Shown: piece by piece, positions 41,496-50,954 of the stretch | How the letters are laid out: the number at the start of each line of letters is the position of its first letter | Numbering within the stretch: position 1 is the first letter of the stretch | NCBI RefSeq assembly: GCF_030398385.1 | Contig: NZ_JAOAOQ010000016.1 | Coordinates: 1-64,000 of the forward strand | Source of the DNA: Aquibium sp. ELW1220 | GTDB taxonomy: Bacteria; Pseudomonadota; Alphaproteobacteria; Rhizobiales; Rhizobiaceae | Reading direction: 5' to 3' | Length of the DNA: 64,000 bases | Translations under genes and position numbers: made by a program | Notes under the pieces: generated by a model | What the model was told of the DNA's origin: nothing | Databases searched by the model: none | Seen by the model: the letters and a program-made list of their open reading frames with translations, nothing else

Positions 41496-43799
41496 TCACG
41501 GCTTCGGCGAGGTATGGGGACGGATCGAGCTTTGCCAGCGCAACTGGTCCGTCAGCTGTTCGAGTTGACCGGACCGGCGCGCGACGCGCGGGGTGATCAG
41601 CACGACGAGTTCGGAGCGCTGCGTCGTACCGTCGCGCTGGCGGAAGAGGTTGCCGACGATGGGGATCTTCCGCAGCACCGGGACACCGTTCTCCGTGAGG
41701 CTGGCGCGCTCCTGGATCAGACCGCCAAGCAGCGCGGTCGCTCCCGAATCGACGATGATCTGGGAATTGATCGAACGCTGCGAGATGACGGGGTTGACGC
41801 CCTCCTCGCCGCCCGTGGCGACCGCACGCGCGGCCGAGACCTCCTGCGAGATGACCAGCGAGACCGAATTGTCGGGCCGGATCTGCGGCGTGACCTCGAG
41901 GATCACGCCGGTATCGCGGGTTTCCACCTCCTGCGTCACGGTGACCGACCCGCCGGAGTTGGACGTCTGGGACGCGGTCGTGAACGGGATCTGGTCGCCC
42001 ACCGACAGCCGCGCCGTCTGGTTGTTGGCGACCGTCAGGTAGGGAGACGAGACGATCTTCACGTTCGTCACGGACTGGAGCGCTTCTAGGACGACCTCGA
42101 CCTGAACGTTGCCGACGGCCTTGCTGAACACGCCGGTGAAGCCTTTGCCGCCGGGATCCACCGCGCCGAGAAGTTCGGACGAGCGCGCCGAGATGCCGGC
42201 ACCTTCCAGGAAGAACTGGACGCCGAGCTTCAGCCGGTCGTTGATGTCGACCTCGAGGATGGTGGCCTCAATGACGACCTGGCCCTCCGGGACATCGAGC
42301 GCCGATACGACCTCCTTGATCTTCTTGAACTGCTTGTAGCTCGAACGGATCAACAGCGAGTTGGAGCGGGCGTTGGCGGTGATCGACAAGGCTTCCGAGC
42401 CGGGAACGAGAACGGCGGCGCCGTCCTCCACTGGCTCGCCCTCGGCGCCATCTCCGCCCTCGGTCCCGTCGTTCGATGCCGGATCGGCACTGCCGCTGCG
42501 CGCATCGACGCCCGCGCTCGCGCGTTCCCTGGCGGCCGCGACGATGTTGGATCTGGTGTCGGCTGCCTGCGACGCCTCGGTGCTGGCGGCTTCACCTCCG
42601 AAGACCTCGATCAGCTGCTTGGACATCTCCTCCGCGTTGAGATGGGTCAGCTGGATGATCCGCAGTTCGGCCCGCTCGGTGAGGTCCGTGTCCAGTTCGC
42701 GCACGAGGCGCTTGACTTCGTCCATCGTCCGCTCGCTGGCGGAGGAGACGAGGAGGGCCTGGCGGTTTTCGAGGGGGACGACGTTGATCGCCGGCAGCCC
42801 CGGCGCCGAATAGGCCGCGAGGACCTGGGCGGCGACCTGTTCCGGCGGCGCTTCGTTCAGCGGAATGATGGCGATCCGCTGGTCGGTCATGCCGGTCGCG
42901 ACGAGGGTGTCGAGGAGGCCCATGACGGAGCCGAAGTCTGCGGAGCGGCCGCGGACGACGAGCGAGTTGGAGCTTTCGATCGCCGATACCGACGTGCCGG
43001 CGGGCACGAGCGCGTTCAGCACGCGTGCGAATTCGACGGCATTGCCGCGCTGCAGCTTGACGATCCGCGTCGTCGGATCTTCGAGCCGGCTTGCCTCGCT
43101 GTTGGCTTCGAGCAGTTCCAGCTCATCGGGGGTCCCGATCTGGTAGACGTCGTTGATGCGCCGGATGGCGAGGTTGTAGCGCGCGAGGATGTCGCGCAGC
43201 ACCAGGAGCACGTCGTCGACCGGGATCGGCCGTTCCGTCCTGAAGGTGACGTTGCCGGAGAGCCCCGGCGGAACGACGTAGTTGACGCGCAGGACGCCGC
43301 CGAGAACCTGGCGGATGACGCTCGGCAGCGGCTCGTCCTCGAACCGCAGCGTCACGCGCTCGCCCGCGGTGAACTGCCGGCCGGCCGGCGCGCCGCTGGT
43401 CCCCGGGAACGACCCGCCGTCCTCGCGTCGCGAGTCCCAGCGCTGGTCGGTCCCCCCGAGGACGGTCGGTTCGCCCCTGCGCGACGCTATCCCCTCGTAG
43501 GGGGCATTGCGCCGTTCTCTTCCCGCGCGTTCCGTCGAGTTGACCGCTGCTGTATCGATGTAGCCGTCGTCGCCGCGGCGCGGTCCCACCAGCCGGGGTC
43601 CGTTCGAATTGCTGAACACGGCTTCGCGCTGGAAATCCCTGGAGAGAAACTCCCCTACGCCTTCGGGCTTCCGTTCGTCGACGCCTTCGAAGATGCTCAT
43701 GCAGCCGGACAGGCTGGCAAGAAGCAGGATGAGGATGCCGGCCCGCGCGATGCAACTCGTCCTTTCGGCGAGGTCAGGACATTGCATCTCGTTCCGCAT
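41496..43799 (-). CDS. sctC: T3SS outer-membrane secretin SctC, T2SS-like lipoprotein form
   Basis: 767 residues. A lipoprotein signal has lipobox LSGC with Cys33 (ILILLLASLSGC). After a ~100-residue linker come N0 (about 141-230), N1 (TRIVKLQRGNAVEFARVL), N2 (RIAIIPLNEAPPEQVAAQVL) and N3 (LRIIQLTHLNAEEMSKQL plus a long acidic/Ala insert). The secretin barrel ends VPVLRKIPIVGNLFR...ELVVLITPRV. The N2 domain and lipidated N-terminus are features of GspD/HxcQ-type secretins; classical SctC lacks N2 and uses a separate pilotin. No T2SS genes are nearby and no other secretin is in the locus, so this is the probable T3SS outer ring. ATG 43799 has AGGA upstream. Confidence 0.8.
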   Translation of the reverse strand: MRNEMQCPDLAERTSCIARAGILILLLASLSGCMSIFEGVDERKPEGVGEFLSRDFQREAVFSNSNGPRLVGPRRGDDGYIDTAAVNSTERAGRERRNAPYEGIASRRGEPTVLGGTDQRWDSRREDGGSFPGTSGAPAGRQFTAGERVTLRFEDEPLPSVIRQVLGGVLRVNYVVPPGLSGNVTFRTERPIPVDDVLLVLRDILARYNLAIRRINDVYQIGTPDELELLEANSEASRLEDPTTRIVKLQRGNAVEFARVLNALVPAGTSVSAIESSNSLVVRGRSADFGSVMGLLDTLVATGMTDQRIAIIPLNEAPPEQVAAQVLAAYSAPGLPAINVVPLENRQALLVSSASERTMDEVKRLVRELDTDLTERAELRIIQLTHLNAEEMSKQLIEVFGGEAASTEASQAADTRSNIVAAARERASAGVDARSGSADPASNDGTEGGDGAEGEPVEDGAAVLVPGSEALSITANARSNSLLIRSSYKQFKKIKEVVSALDVPEGQVVIEATILEVDINDRLKLGVQFFLEGAGISARSSELLGAVDPGGKGFTGVFSKAVGNVQVEVVLEALQSVTNVKIVSSPYLTVANNQTARLSVGDQIPFTTASQTSNSGGSVTVTQEVETRDTGVILEVTPQIRPDNSVSLVISQEVSAARAVATGGEEGVNPVISQRSINSQIIVDSGATALLGGLIQERASLTENGVPVLRKIPIVGNLFRQRDGTTQRSELVVLITPRVARRSGQLEQLTDQLRWQSSIRPHTSPKP

Positions 43800-44162
43800 C
43801 TAATTCCTGCCGCAATCGAACAATCCCGCCACCGACGTCCTCGGAGCCGGCGCGAGAAATCCCAGAACCTCTCAGACCATTCCCGTCATCGAGTGAATCT
43901 CCTGAAGCGCTCTGCTGCGAGATATGAGCGTCGAGCCATGGCCCGCACTGTGTCGTCCGACACTCCATACGACCTGTCGGAACGATTCACCCTCGCGGTA
44001 GGGAAGCTGCGGACGGTCCCGTGTGCTTTCGGTCACAGTGGCAAGGCTGCAAGGCCCTATGATCGTCGCCGGACACCAAAGAGACTGCCCGGCTTCCACC
44101 GGGCAGTTGCGCCGGCGACGGCGGAGACGACAGCAGCCGTTCAGGCACCTTGGACTTGATCG
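43800..44162. promoter_or_regulatory. Divergent sctC / sctD control region
   Basis: 363 bp between the two outward-facing ring genes. No supportable gene and no obvious palindrome. Presumably carries both promoters. Confidence 0.4.
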
Positions 44163-46595
44163 ATGAGCAATCACGGACAGATGGTCATCCTGAAGATCCT
44201 CAACGGCGTGCAGAACGGCGTCGAGGTCGCGCTCGAGGACGGCGAGTATGTCATCGGCTCCGGCGCCGACGACGACCTGCAGATCACGGACGTCGCCCTC
44301 AAGCCGGCGCATGCCAGGCTGCGAATCGCCGGCGGCACCATCTCCATCGCGGCCGCTGCGGGCGCCGTGACGACCTCGACCGGACTGGCGATCGACGCCG
44401 GCGGCGCGACCTGGCACGACATCGACCAGCTCGAAGTGATCACCGTCGCGACCACGCGCTTCGCGGTCGCCAAGGCCAGCGCCAACTGGAACCAGCTCCT
44501 GTCGTCCGCTTCCGTGGACAAGCCCGTTTCCGCACCGCAGCGGTCGCCGGGAAAGACCGAGAGAAGCGCCATCCGCTACGGCGTTCCCGTTGCCGTTCTC
44601 GTCCTGCTCCTCGGCTTCGGCGCAGTGGCGCTGTCCGGCGGCGGCTCAACGCTGTCCGGCCTCGTCTCGAAATCCGGACCGCCGGACCTCGACGTCGTGC
44701 GCGCGGCAGTCGGCCGCTTTCCCTTCGCCGCCGACGTGACGGTGGACGAGGAGGTCGACGGCACGATCAACGCGCGGGGCTATGTGGACACGCTCGTGGA
44801 ACGCCGGGCGATCAGCGAGGCCGTGCGCGAGACGGAGGTTCCCGTCCGTCTTCGCCTCTGGGCGCGCGACGTTCTCGAAAACGAGCTTTCCGCGCTGGTC
44901 GCGGCGCGGGGCCTCCCCCTGACCGTGGCGATCGAGCGTGACGGCACCGTCGTCCTGAAGGGCACGGTTCTCGACAAGGAGAAGGTCGACGAGGTGTCGA
45001 CGCTGATTGCCGAGCAGGTGCTTGGCGTTTCCGCCGTCCGCTCCGAGGTCCGCACCGCCGAGACCTTCCTCGAAGAAACTCTCGCGCTGGCGACGCGGTC
45101 CAAGATCGTCGACGGCGTGCTGTTCCGGCTGACGTCCGCGCCCGGCGGAGGTCAGCTCATCGAGGCCACCGGCGCCGTCCGCAACGACCAGGTGGATGCG
45201 TGGCTGGGTTTCCTGAAGTCCTACGCCGCGGGCATCGCGGATATGATGGCGCTCCGGTCCTATGTCGAGATCGAAGGGCGCACGGTCGTCATCGGCGGCA
45301 GCGACCGCGAACCGCAGAGCGGCTCCGCCGCAGCGGACCGGACGCCCATCATCGTGGCGAGCGGCGAACTCGCGGCCGAGACGCCGGGCCGGTCCATCCC
45401 GCTCGACCTCCTGCTCAGCAACCAGACCAGCTACGAGGCGCTCGTCGACGCGGTCGCTCCGGGCGCACGCGCCGAGCCCGACCCCGGAGAGACCGGGCCG
45501 CGAGCGGAACCCGTGGGCCAGGCTGCGGCCGAAGCGTCGCCCGGCGACACGGCAGGGGAAGAGGCCGGGGCGACGGCAGAAGCCCCACCTGCAACTTCCG
45601 ACGCCTCCGCTGCGGCGGATGAGGCGCCCGGCCAGGACGATGTCGCCCGGCCTGGCGGCGAGGAGCGTGCGGTCGCCGCGGACGAGCGCCCCGCGCCCGA
45701 GACGCTCTCGCTCGACGTCGCTCTCAGGCGGGCGGGGGACCTGCGGCAGGTTGCGAGCGCCATGCCGGCAGTCTCCATCGTTCCGGCTCCGGAACCGGAG
45801 GAACAGATTCAGGACGTCCTCGTCGACGAAGCGGATCCGGGCGCATCGGATACGGATGCCGCGGAGGCCCCGCCCGGTGGCGACGCGCCGACGACGACGC
45901 ATTTCGATCAGGGCGAGACACAGCAGGCGTTTCAGGAGCTCAACGAGGCGACCGGCGCCATGCTCGACATGAAGGACACGGACCGCCTCCAGGAAGCGCT
46001 CGGCGAAGAGCGCGGCGCCGACCTCGAACAGGCGTTCCGCCGCATCAACCGTCGCGTCTCCGAGGTTGCGGCAATTCCCCTCCCCGCCGAGCGTTCGGTC
46101 GAGCTGGGTGCGCAGGCCTGCTGGCCGGGCTCCCGCCTTTCGATCGACATGCTGCCGACACTGGTGTTCTGGCTCGACCTTCTCAGCGTCTCCAACCAGA
46201 TCGCGATGAACGACCTCGTCGACGCCAAGCGCGGTCTGGTGCTCGAGGCCGGACTTTCGCCCACACGTGTGCGCGACTGCCTGATGCGGACCGGCAGCCC
46301 GGCGATGCGGGCACTGGCGGAAGGCTCCATCTATCTGGGCGAGGCGCAGCGCAACCCGAAGTTCATCCAGTTCCTGCTGCGCGAAGACGAGAGCTACGAC
46401 CTCGCCATCATCGGAGCGAAGACCAGCGGCGAGCGCTACCTGCAGATCGAGGGCGGCGAGACGCTCGAGGAAGGCGCATCCCCCTCCATCGAAAGCCGCA
46501 TCTCGAGCATTGGCGAACTGGGCGTGCTGGTTCGCGTCCCGAAGGGCTACATGGCCCGCGTTTATCCAGATGGCATGCCATGGCACTTGAAATAA
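44163..46595 (+). CDS. sctD: T3SS inner-membrane ring protein SctD with long C-terminal extension
   Basis: 810 residues, about twice the usual length. A cytoplasmic FHA domain covers about residues 7-106 (LKILNGVQNGVEVALEDGEYVIGSG). One membrane helix at about 139-158 (YGVPVAVLVLLLGFGAVAL) is followed by BON/ring-building-like periplasmic repeats to ~370 (INARGYVDTLVERRAISEAV; VVLKGTVLDKEKVDEVST). An acidic Pro/Ala/Glu-rich linker runs ~440-600. A separate C-terminal domain at ~610-810 has two Cys (QACWPGSRLS, RVRDCLMRTG). FHA+BON architecture at this length recalls chlamydial CdsD. The last domain is unassigned. It could contact the secretin, which here has its own unusual N-terminus. Confidence 0.85.
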   Translation: MSNHGQMVILKILNGVQNGVEVALEDGEYVIGSGADDDLQITDVALKPAHARLRIAGGTISIAAAAGAVTTSTGLAIDAGGATWHDIDQLEVITVATTRFAVAKASANWNQLLSSASVDKPVSAPQRSPGKTERSAIRYGVPVAVLVLLLGFGAVALSGGGSTLSGLVSKSGPPDLDVVRAAVGRFPFAADVTVDEEVDGTINARGYVDTLVERRAISEAVRETEVPVRLRLWARDVLENELSALVAARGLPLTVAIERDGTVVLKGTVLDKEKVDEVSTLIAEQVLGVSAVRSEVRTAETFLEETLALATRSKIVDGVLFRLTSAPGGGQLIEATGAVRNDQVDAWLGFLKSYAAGIADMMALRSYVEIEGRTVVIGGSDREPQSGSAAADRTPIIVASGELAAETPGRSIPLDLLLSNQTSYEALVDAVAPGARAEPDPGETGPRAEPVGQAAAEASPGDTAGEEAGATAEAPPATSDASAAADEAPGQDDVARPGGEERAVAADERPAPETLSLDVALRRAGDLRQVASAMPAVSIVPAPEPEEQIQDVLVDEADPGASDTDAAEAPPGGDAPTTTHFDQGETQQAFQELNEATGAMLDMKDTDRLQEALGEERGADLEQAFRRINRRVSEVAAIPLPAERSVELGAQACWPGSRLSIDMLPTLVFWLDLLSVSNQIAMNDLVDAKRGLVLEAGLSPTRVRDCLMRTGSPAMRALAEGSIYLGEAQRNPKFIQFLLREDESYDLAIIGAKTSGERYLQIEGGETLEEGASPSIESRISSIGELGVLVRVPKGYMARVYPDGMPWHLK

Positions 46596-46681
46596 CCGGT
46601 GCGGCAAACGACACGGGCGAGCCGCCTGACCGGGACGCCTCCCGATCGCGGCCGGCACCACAACCGAGGAACGGAGTACAC

Positions 46682-47344
46682 ATGCTTGCTGTCGTGGAGC
46701 CGATATCCCGGTCGCGGCTTGATGACGGCGAGGGCAGATGGGAGCGACATGCATTGCTGCTCCGCGACAGCGACATCGAACGGATCGGACACGCCGCGCT
46801 CACGACAGCCTTCTGGACGCCGCTCGGCACGTGCGCCGAGGCGATGGCCGAACTCATCAGGTCGATCCATCCGGGCGGCGCAGGCAGGCACGATCTGCCG
46901 ATCGAGCCTATCGACGGCGACCAGCCATCCATCGAGCACATCTATGCCGGCGCGTGCCGGCATTTCGGCCTGGGGCTGCGTCCTGCCGCGGCTTTCGGCT
47001 TCCTCACATGCTACAGCGGCGGCCAGGCGAGGCCGCCCGAACGACCGCACTTGCCCTCCGTCTTCGGGCTGGCAGTCATCGCCGCGCACGAGAACCGGCC
47101 GGAACTCGCCACCGAGCTCGGGTACTGGCTCATCGGCCAGGGCTTCGACCATCCGCGTGTCTCCCTCCTGATCGGCACCTGCGCGCTGAATGGAGGCGAG
47201 GTGGGCGAAGCGCGCCGCGCCTTGACCACCGTGGCCCGGCGGGCACGCGGCAACCCGAAATTCCGCGAGGACCAGCACACTGCCCAGCGCCTCCTGATCG
47301 GCATCCAGTTCGGCGTCACGCCGAACGCACCGGAACGCGAGTGA
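46682..47344 (+). CDS. Helical protein of unknown function downstream of sctD
   Basis: About 220 residues. ATG 46682 is chosen for its CGGAG; a longer frame from 46580 overlaps sctD and lacks a ribosome site. The C-terminal part has TPR/SEL1-like helices (LAVIAAHENRPELATELGYWL, LLIGTCALNGGEVGEARRAL). No signal peptide. Cotranscription with sctD (86 nt) suggests a cytoplasmic T3SS accessory role. Confidence 0.5.
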   Translation: MLAVVEPISRSRLDDGEGRWERHALLLRDSDIERIGHAALTTAFWTPLGTCAEAMAELIRSIHPGGAGRHDLPIEPIDGDQPSIEHIYAGACRHFGLGLRPAAAFGFLTCYSGGQARPPERPHLPSVFGLAVIAAHENRPELATELGYWLIGQGFDHPRVSLLIGTCALNGGEVGEARRALTTVARRARGNPKFREDQHTAQRLLIGIQFGVTPNAPERE

Positions 47345-47489
47345 CCGTTCCCGTGCGGAGAGCCGGCTTCCGGACCGATCGTCCGTTTCCTCGTGCCTTT
47401 GCGGTCCTCGACGAAGGGAACCGGCCGAGCCCGCGCGCGCCAGCCGTTCCCGCGTCGCAAGTGGGCAGAGACATGCGGAAGCAACGGCC

Positions 47490-47882
47490 GTGAGAGACGT
47501 CCGGGAGGCACTCGAAGCACTGAAGGACCTCACGGGCCTGCCGCAGCTCTCGTTCGATGCCAAGGGCCGGGCCGAGATCGTCGCCCAGGAGGCCCTGGCG
47601 GTGTACCTGGTCCGTGTCTCGGACACCGTGATGGAGATCGCCGCGCACGTCGCGGGCGACCGGCGGCAGCCGACGGACGACGAGTTGCGCCATCTGCTCC
47701 GCGCAAACGCGGATTGCGGGGACAGCGATGCCCGCTTCGCGCTCGACATCGCCGGCGCGCCGTTCCTCTGCCAGCGTGTCGACGTGACCTCGACCGGGCC
47801 AGGAGACCTCGACCGAGTCCTCCTCGACTTCATCAGGCTCGTATCGAGACTGCGTCAGGGAGAAAAAGGCAGGCAGCCGTGA
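47490..47882 (+). CDS. Class I (CesT-type) secretion chaperone, orphan
   Basis: 130 residues with the CesT layout: N-terminal helix (VREALEALKDLTGLPQL), strand pairs (LSFDAKGRAEIVAQ, AVYLVRVSDTVMEIAAHV), and last helix (GDLDRVLLDFIRLVSRLRQ). It closely parallels the chaperone at 57807 (ALKDLGGRVGLPNLQFDREG). It begins at GTG 47490 and converges on sctU. No substrate gene adjoins it, so its partner is unknown. Confidence 0.65.
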   Translation: MRDVREALEALKDLTGLPQLSFDAKGRAEIVAQEALAVYLVRVSDTVMEIAAHVAGDRRQPTDDELRHLLRANADCGDSDARFALDIAGAPFLCQRVDVTSTGPGDLDRVLLDFIRLVSRLRQGEKGRQP

Positions 47883-47930
47883 ACGGCCGGCCGTTTCGGC
47901 GCGGCTCGGCGGATGGCAGACGCCGCTGAG

Positions 47931-49055
47931 CTACGAGGCGACGTGGTCGCCGGCTTCCATGTCGATGACACCGTGCTGCAGCCGCCCGCGATACAGGACA
48001 TCGCGGTTGCTGGCCACCCAGGCGAGGATTTCGGCGACCACCTCGAACGTCTCGTCGGGAATGTACTGGCCGGGTTCGGTATCGGCGAACAGATTGCGCG
48101 CGAGCGGAACGTTGCGGAAGATCGGAACCCCCTCTTCCTCGGCCGCAGCGCGGATCGCGACCGCGTTGAGATCCCGCCCCTTGGCGACGACCATCGGCAG
48201 GGGCATCGTATCCTCCGAGAATCGGATGGCCACCGCAAGATGCGTCGGGTTGATGACGACGGCCGTCGACTTCCGCGCCTGGCCGACCTGGTCGGACATG
48301 ATCAGTTCGAAGGCGAACTGCTTGCGCTGTCCCTTGACCACCGGGTCGCCTTCGCTCTCCTTGTACTCCCGCTTGACCTCGTCCTTCGTCATCATCAGCC
48401 CCTTGATGAAGCTGTGCCTCTGGTAGGCGAAGTCGGCCACCGCCACGATCACGAAAGCGAGCCCGCTCAGCGCGAAGGTCAGCATCAGCATGCTCACCGT
48501 CACCTGGAGCAGGCAGTTCATGCCGCAATAGACCGACGTGATGAAGGCGCCGATCGCCCGTTCCATGACGATGTAGAGAAGCACGCTCAGGAACACGATC
48601 TTGATGATCGACTTCAGGATCTCGATAACCTGCTTCATCGAGAAGATACGCTTGAAGCCGCTGCCGGGCGATATCTTGTCCAGTTTCGGCATCAGGTTCT
48701 CGAGCGAGAAAACGGTGCCGAACTGGATGTAGTTGGCGGCGATGCCCATCAGGATGCAGACCCCGAGCACCGGAAGGTGGATCGCCACGCCGATGTCGTA
48801 GATCACGGCCATGCTGGAGATCATGGTCGTCTTGTCGCCGGAGCCGGTCTGGCTGGCGAACAGCGCGGCGAGGTCGATCATCTCCACCAGGCTCGCATAG
48901 ATCCACGTTCCGAGCATCCACAGGACGGCGATCACGCCGAACAGCGACAGCGTCGTCACCAGTTCCTGCGACCGCGCCACCTGGCCCTTCTGGCGGGCGT
49001 CGCGGAGCTTCTTGAGCGTCGGTTGTTCCGTCTTTTCTCCGGATGACTGGCTCAT
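47931..49055 (-). CDS. sctU: T3SS export switch protein SctU (FlhB/YscU family)
   Basis: 374 residues. Four membrane helices lie in the first ~210 residues (LSLFGVIAVLWMLGTWIY, IVFLSVLLYIVM, LTFALSGLAFVIVAVADF). The cytoplasmic autoprotease domain has the self-cleaving NPTH at 269-272 (VVINPTHLAVAIRF). Cleavage switches export specificity from needle parts to translocators. Last gene of the sctI-to-sctU operon; overlaps sctT by 4 nt. Confidence 0.95.
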   Translation of the reverse strand: MSQSSGEKTEQPTLKKLRDARQKGQVARSQELVTTLSLFGVIAVLWMLGTWIYASLVEMIDLAALFASQTGSGDKTTMISSMAVIYDIGVAIHLPVLGVCILMGIAANYIQFGTVFSLENLMPKLDKISPGSGFKRIFSMKQVIEILKSIIKIVFLSVLLYIVMERAIGAFITSVYCGMNCLLQVTVSMLMLTFALSGLAFVIVAVADFAYQRHSFIKGLMMTKDEVKREYKESEGDPVVKGQRKQFAFELIMSDQVGQARKSTAVVINPTHLAVAIRFSEDTMPLPMVVAKGRDLNAVAIRAAAEEEGVPIFRNVPLARNLFADTEPGQYIPDETFEVVAEILAWVASNRDVLYRGRLQHGVIDMEAGDHVAS

Positions 49056-49912
49056 GGCCGTGGTCCTCCGGGCGAAGGCGGCGGCAGGCTGTCGATCGCG
49101 CCAGAGCCGAATTCGAGCATGGCGTAGAAGCGGTCGAGCAGCGACCGGAAGCTTGCCGACTCGCGTCCCGCGACGTCGAACATGGTCGAGAAATAGAAGA
49201 TCAGGATCAGGACAGCGATCGCGCTCTTGATCGGCATCGCCAGGATGAAGACCTGGATCTGCGGCGCGAAGCGGCTGACGATCGCCAGCCCGAACTCCGC
49301 CAGGAACATCAGGGCGATGATCGGCGCGGCGAGGACGAACATCAGCCGCATGCCGCTGTCCATCACGCCGAGGAAGAACGACGGGACCGCCTCCGAGACG
49401 ATGGGCAGGCCGCGCGTCACCGGCCAGACCTGAAACGACGAGTAGAGCAAATCGATGACCAGCAGGAAGCCGCCGATGGTGAAGAAATAGGTCAGGAAGG
49501 CCTGGCTGAAGAGAATTCCGAGCGGCGACGTCTCGTGCCCCTGGAGAGGATCGATGGAGGACGCGATCGCGGCACCGCGCTGGTTGTCGATGAAGGCGCC
49601 CGCCGCCTGCACCGCCCAGAACAGCCAGGCGATGAGAAAGCCGATCAGGAACCCGACGGCATATTCCTTGGCGAAGAGCGCCGCGAACGTCGCGACACCG
49701 GGATCGAAGCCCCGCGCGAAGGCTGCATTGAGCGGAACGAGCGGCGCGACGAGGACCAGAACGGCTGCCGTCCGCGCCAGCCGCGGCACGGCCGATGGCG
49801 AAAGGATCTGCGACGCGGCGAGGAATGCGTAGGTCCGCCCCATGCTGAGCAGCAGCGCCAGGAGCAGCGGCTTGTACTGCGCCAGCAACTCCGTGAGGAC
49901 GACCGTGTTCAT
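49052..49912 (-). CDS. sctT: T3SS export apparatus protein SctT (FliR/YscT family)
   Basis: 286 residues, highly hydrophobic with six to eight membrane helices (LLALLLSMGRTYAFLAAS, AVLVLVAPLVPLNAAFA, VGFLIGFLIAWLFWAVQAAGAF, FLLVIDLLYSSFQVWPV). It forms the export pore with SctR and SctS. In the family order R-S-T-U; starts 8 nt after the sctS stop and overlaps the sctU start. Confidence 0.95.
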   Translation of the reverse strand: MNTVVLTELLAQYKPLLLALLLSMGRTYAFLAASQILSPSAVPRLARTAAVLVLVAPLVPLNAAFARGFDPGVATFAALFAKEYAVGFLIGFLIAWLFWAVQAAGAFIDNQRGAAIASSIDPLQGHETSPLGILFSQAFLTYFFTIGGFLLVIDLLYSSFQVWPVTRGLPIVSEAVPSFFLGVMDSGMRLMFVLAAPIIALMFLAEFGLAIVSRFAPQIQVFILAMPIKSAIAVLILIFYFSTMFDVAGRESASFRSLLDRFYAMLEFGSGAIDSLPPPSPGGPRP

Positions 49913-49919
49913 CGCGGCT

Positions 49920-50189
49920 TCATCGAACCAGCCGCGGGAAGTCGTTGAAGATGCCTTCCGTATAGTTCAGCATCTCCGAGCCCAGAATCCCCGCCATGGC
50001 CGAGATCGTGATCGCCACCGCGATGAGCTTGATGGCGAAAGGCAGCGTCTGCTCCTGGATCTGGGTCAGCGCCTGCAGCAGCGAGACCACGATGCCGACG
50101 ATCGACGCGACGATGATGGGCGGCATCGACAGGAGCATGACCAGCATCATGCTCTGCGTCACGTAGTGAAGGGCGTCTTCAGCACTCAT
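49920..50189 (-). CDS. sctS: T3SS export apparatus protein SctS (FliQ/YscS family)
   Basis: 89 residues, the usual length, with two membrane helices: SMMLVMLLSMPPIIVASIVG and KLIAVAITISAMAGILGSEM, joined by the conserved ALTQIQEQTLPF loop. The start at MSAEDALHYVTQ is the family start; the upstream frame is non-coding. Part of the SctRST pore. Confidence 0.95.
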   Translation of the reverse strand: MSAEDALHYVTQSMMLVMLLSMPPIIVASIVGIVVSLLQALTQIQEQTLPFAIKLIAVAITISAMAGILGSEMLNYTEGIFNDFPRLVR

Positions 50190-50233
50190 GTCCGCACCGT
50201 CCTGCTTGCCGGCCGCGCCGGTTGGAAATCGCC

Positions 50234-50875
50234 TCACGCATAGGATGCCACCAGTCCGAGGATCAGGCGGGACCATCCGTCGACCATGACGAAGAGAAAC
50301 AGCTTGAAGGGCAGCGAGATGGTGAGGGGCGACACCATCATCATGCCCATGGCGAGCAGGATGTTGGAGACGATCAGGTCGATCGCGATGAACGGCAGGT
50401 AGAGCAGGAAGCCGATCTCGAAGGCCTCGCGCAGCTGGCTGACGGTGAAGGCCGGCAGCACCACGGCGAGCGAATCGGGTGTCAGCGTCGCCCGCACGTC
50501 CGGCGGCCAGAGCTGCGATGCCGCTTCGAGGAAGAACGTCTTCTCGCGCATGTCGGCATGCTTGTTCAGGAATTCGATCAGCGGCCCCTTCGCGGCATTG
50601 AAGGTGGTGGTGATGTTCTCCACCGTGTCGAAGCGGTAGTCCCCGTTCGACAGGATCTGCAGGGTCTCGTAGAAGACCGGCGTCATGATGTAGCCCGACA
50701 GGATGATCGCCAGCGCGTTGAGCGCCGAGTTCGGCGGAATCTGCTGCACGCCCAGCGCGTTGCGCAGCAGCAGGAAGACCACCGAAAGCTTGATGTAGGC
50801 CGTCGCCACGATCGCGATGAAGGGAACCAGTGCGGCGATCGCCAGGATGAGTATGAGATTGAGCGGATCGATCAT
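50234..50875 (-). CDS. sctR: T3SS export apparatus protein SctR (FliP/YscR family)
   Basis: 213 residues with four membrane helices. Family signatures are clear: FLLLRNALGVQQIPPNSALN, LAIILSGYIMTPVF, LLYLPFIAIDLIVSNILLA, MGMMMVSPLTISLPFKLFLF and VDGWSRLILGLV. Five copies form the base of the export pore. Follows sctQ after 79 nt and precedes sctS by 44 nt. Confidence 0.97.
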   Translation of the reverse strand: MIDPLNLILILAIAALVPFIAIVATAYIKLSVVFLLLRNALGVQQIPPNSALNALAIILSGYIMTPVFYETLQILSNGDYRFDTVENITTTFNAAKGPLIEFLNKHADMREKTFFLEAASQLWPPDVRATLTPDSLAVVLPAFTVSQLREAFEIGFLLYLPFIAIDLIVSNILLAMGMMMVSPLTISLPFKLFLFVMVDGWSRLILGLVASYA

Positions 50876-50954
50876 CTTCGGACCGGGTCAGGTTGCGCGG
50901 CTCGCCGCCATCATTGCGTCGCGGGCGCCTGGCGGAACCCGCTGCTCGATCTCG

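Noticed and set aside
41496..43799. Secretin as evidence for a type II secretion system
   Set aside because: No other gsp-type gene (ATPase, pseudopilins, GspC/F/L/M) is in the window, while every other T3SS ring component is; it is best read as the T3SS secretin.
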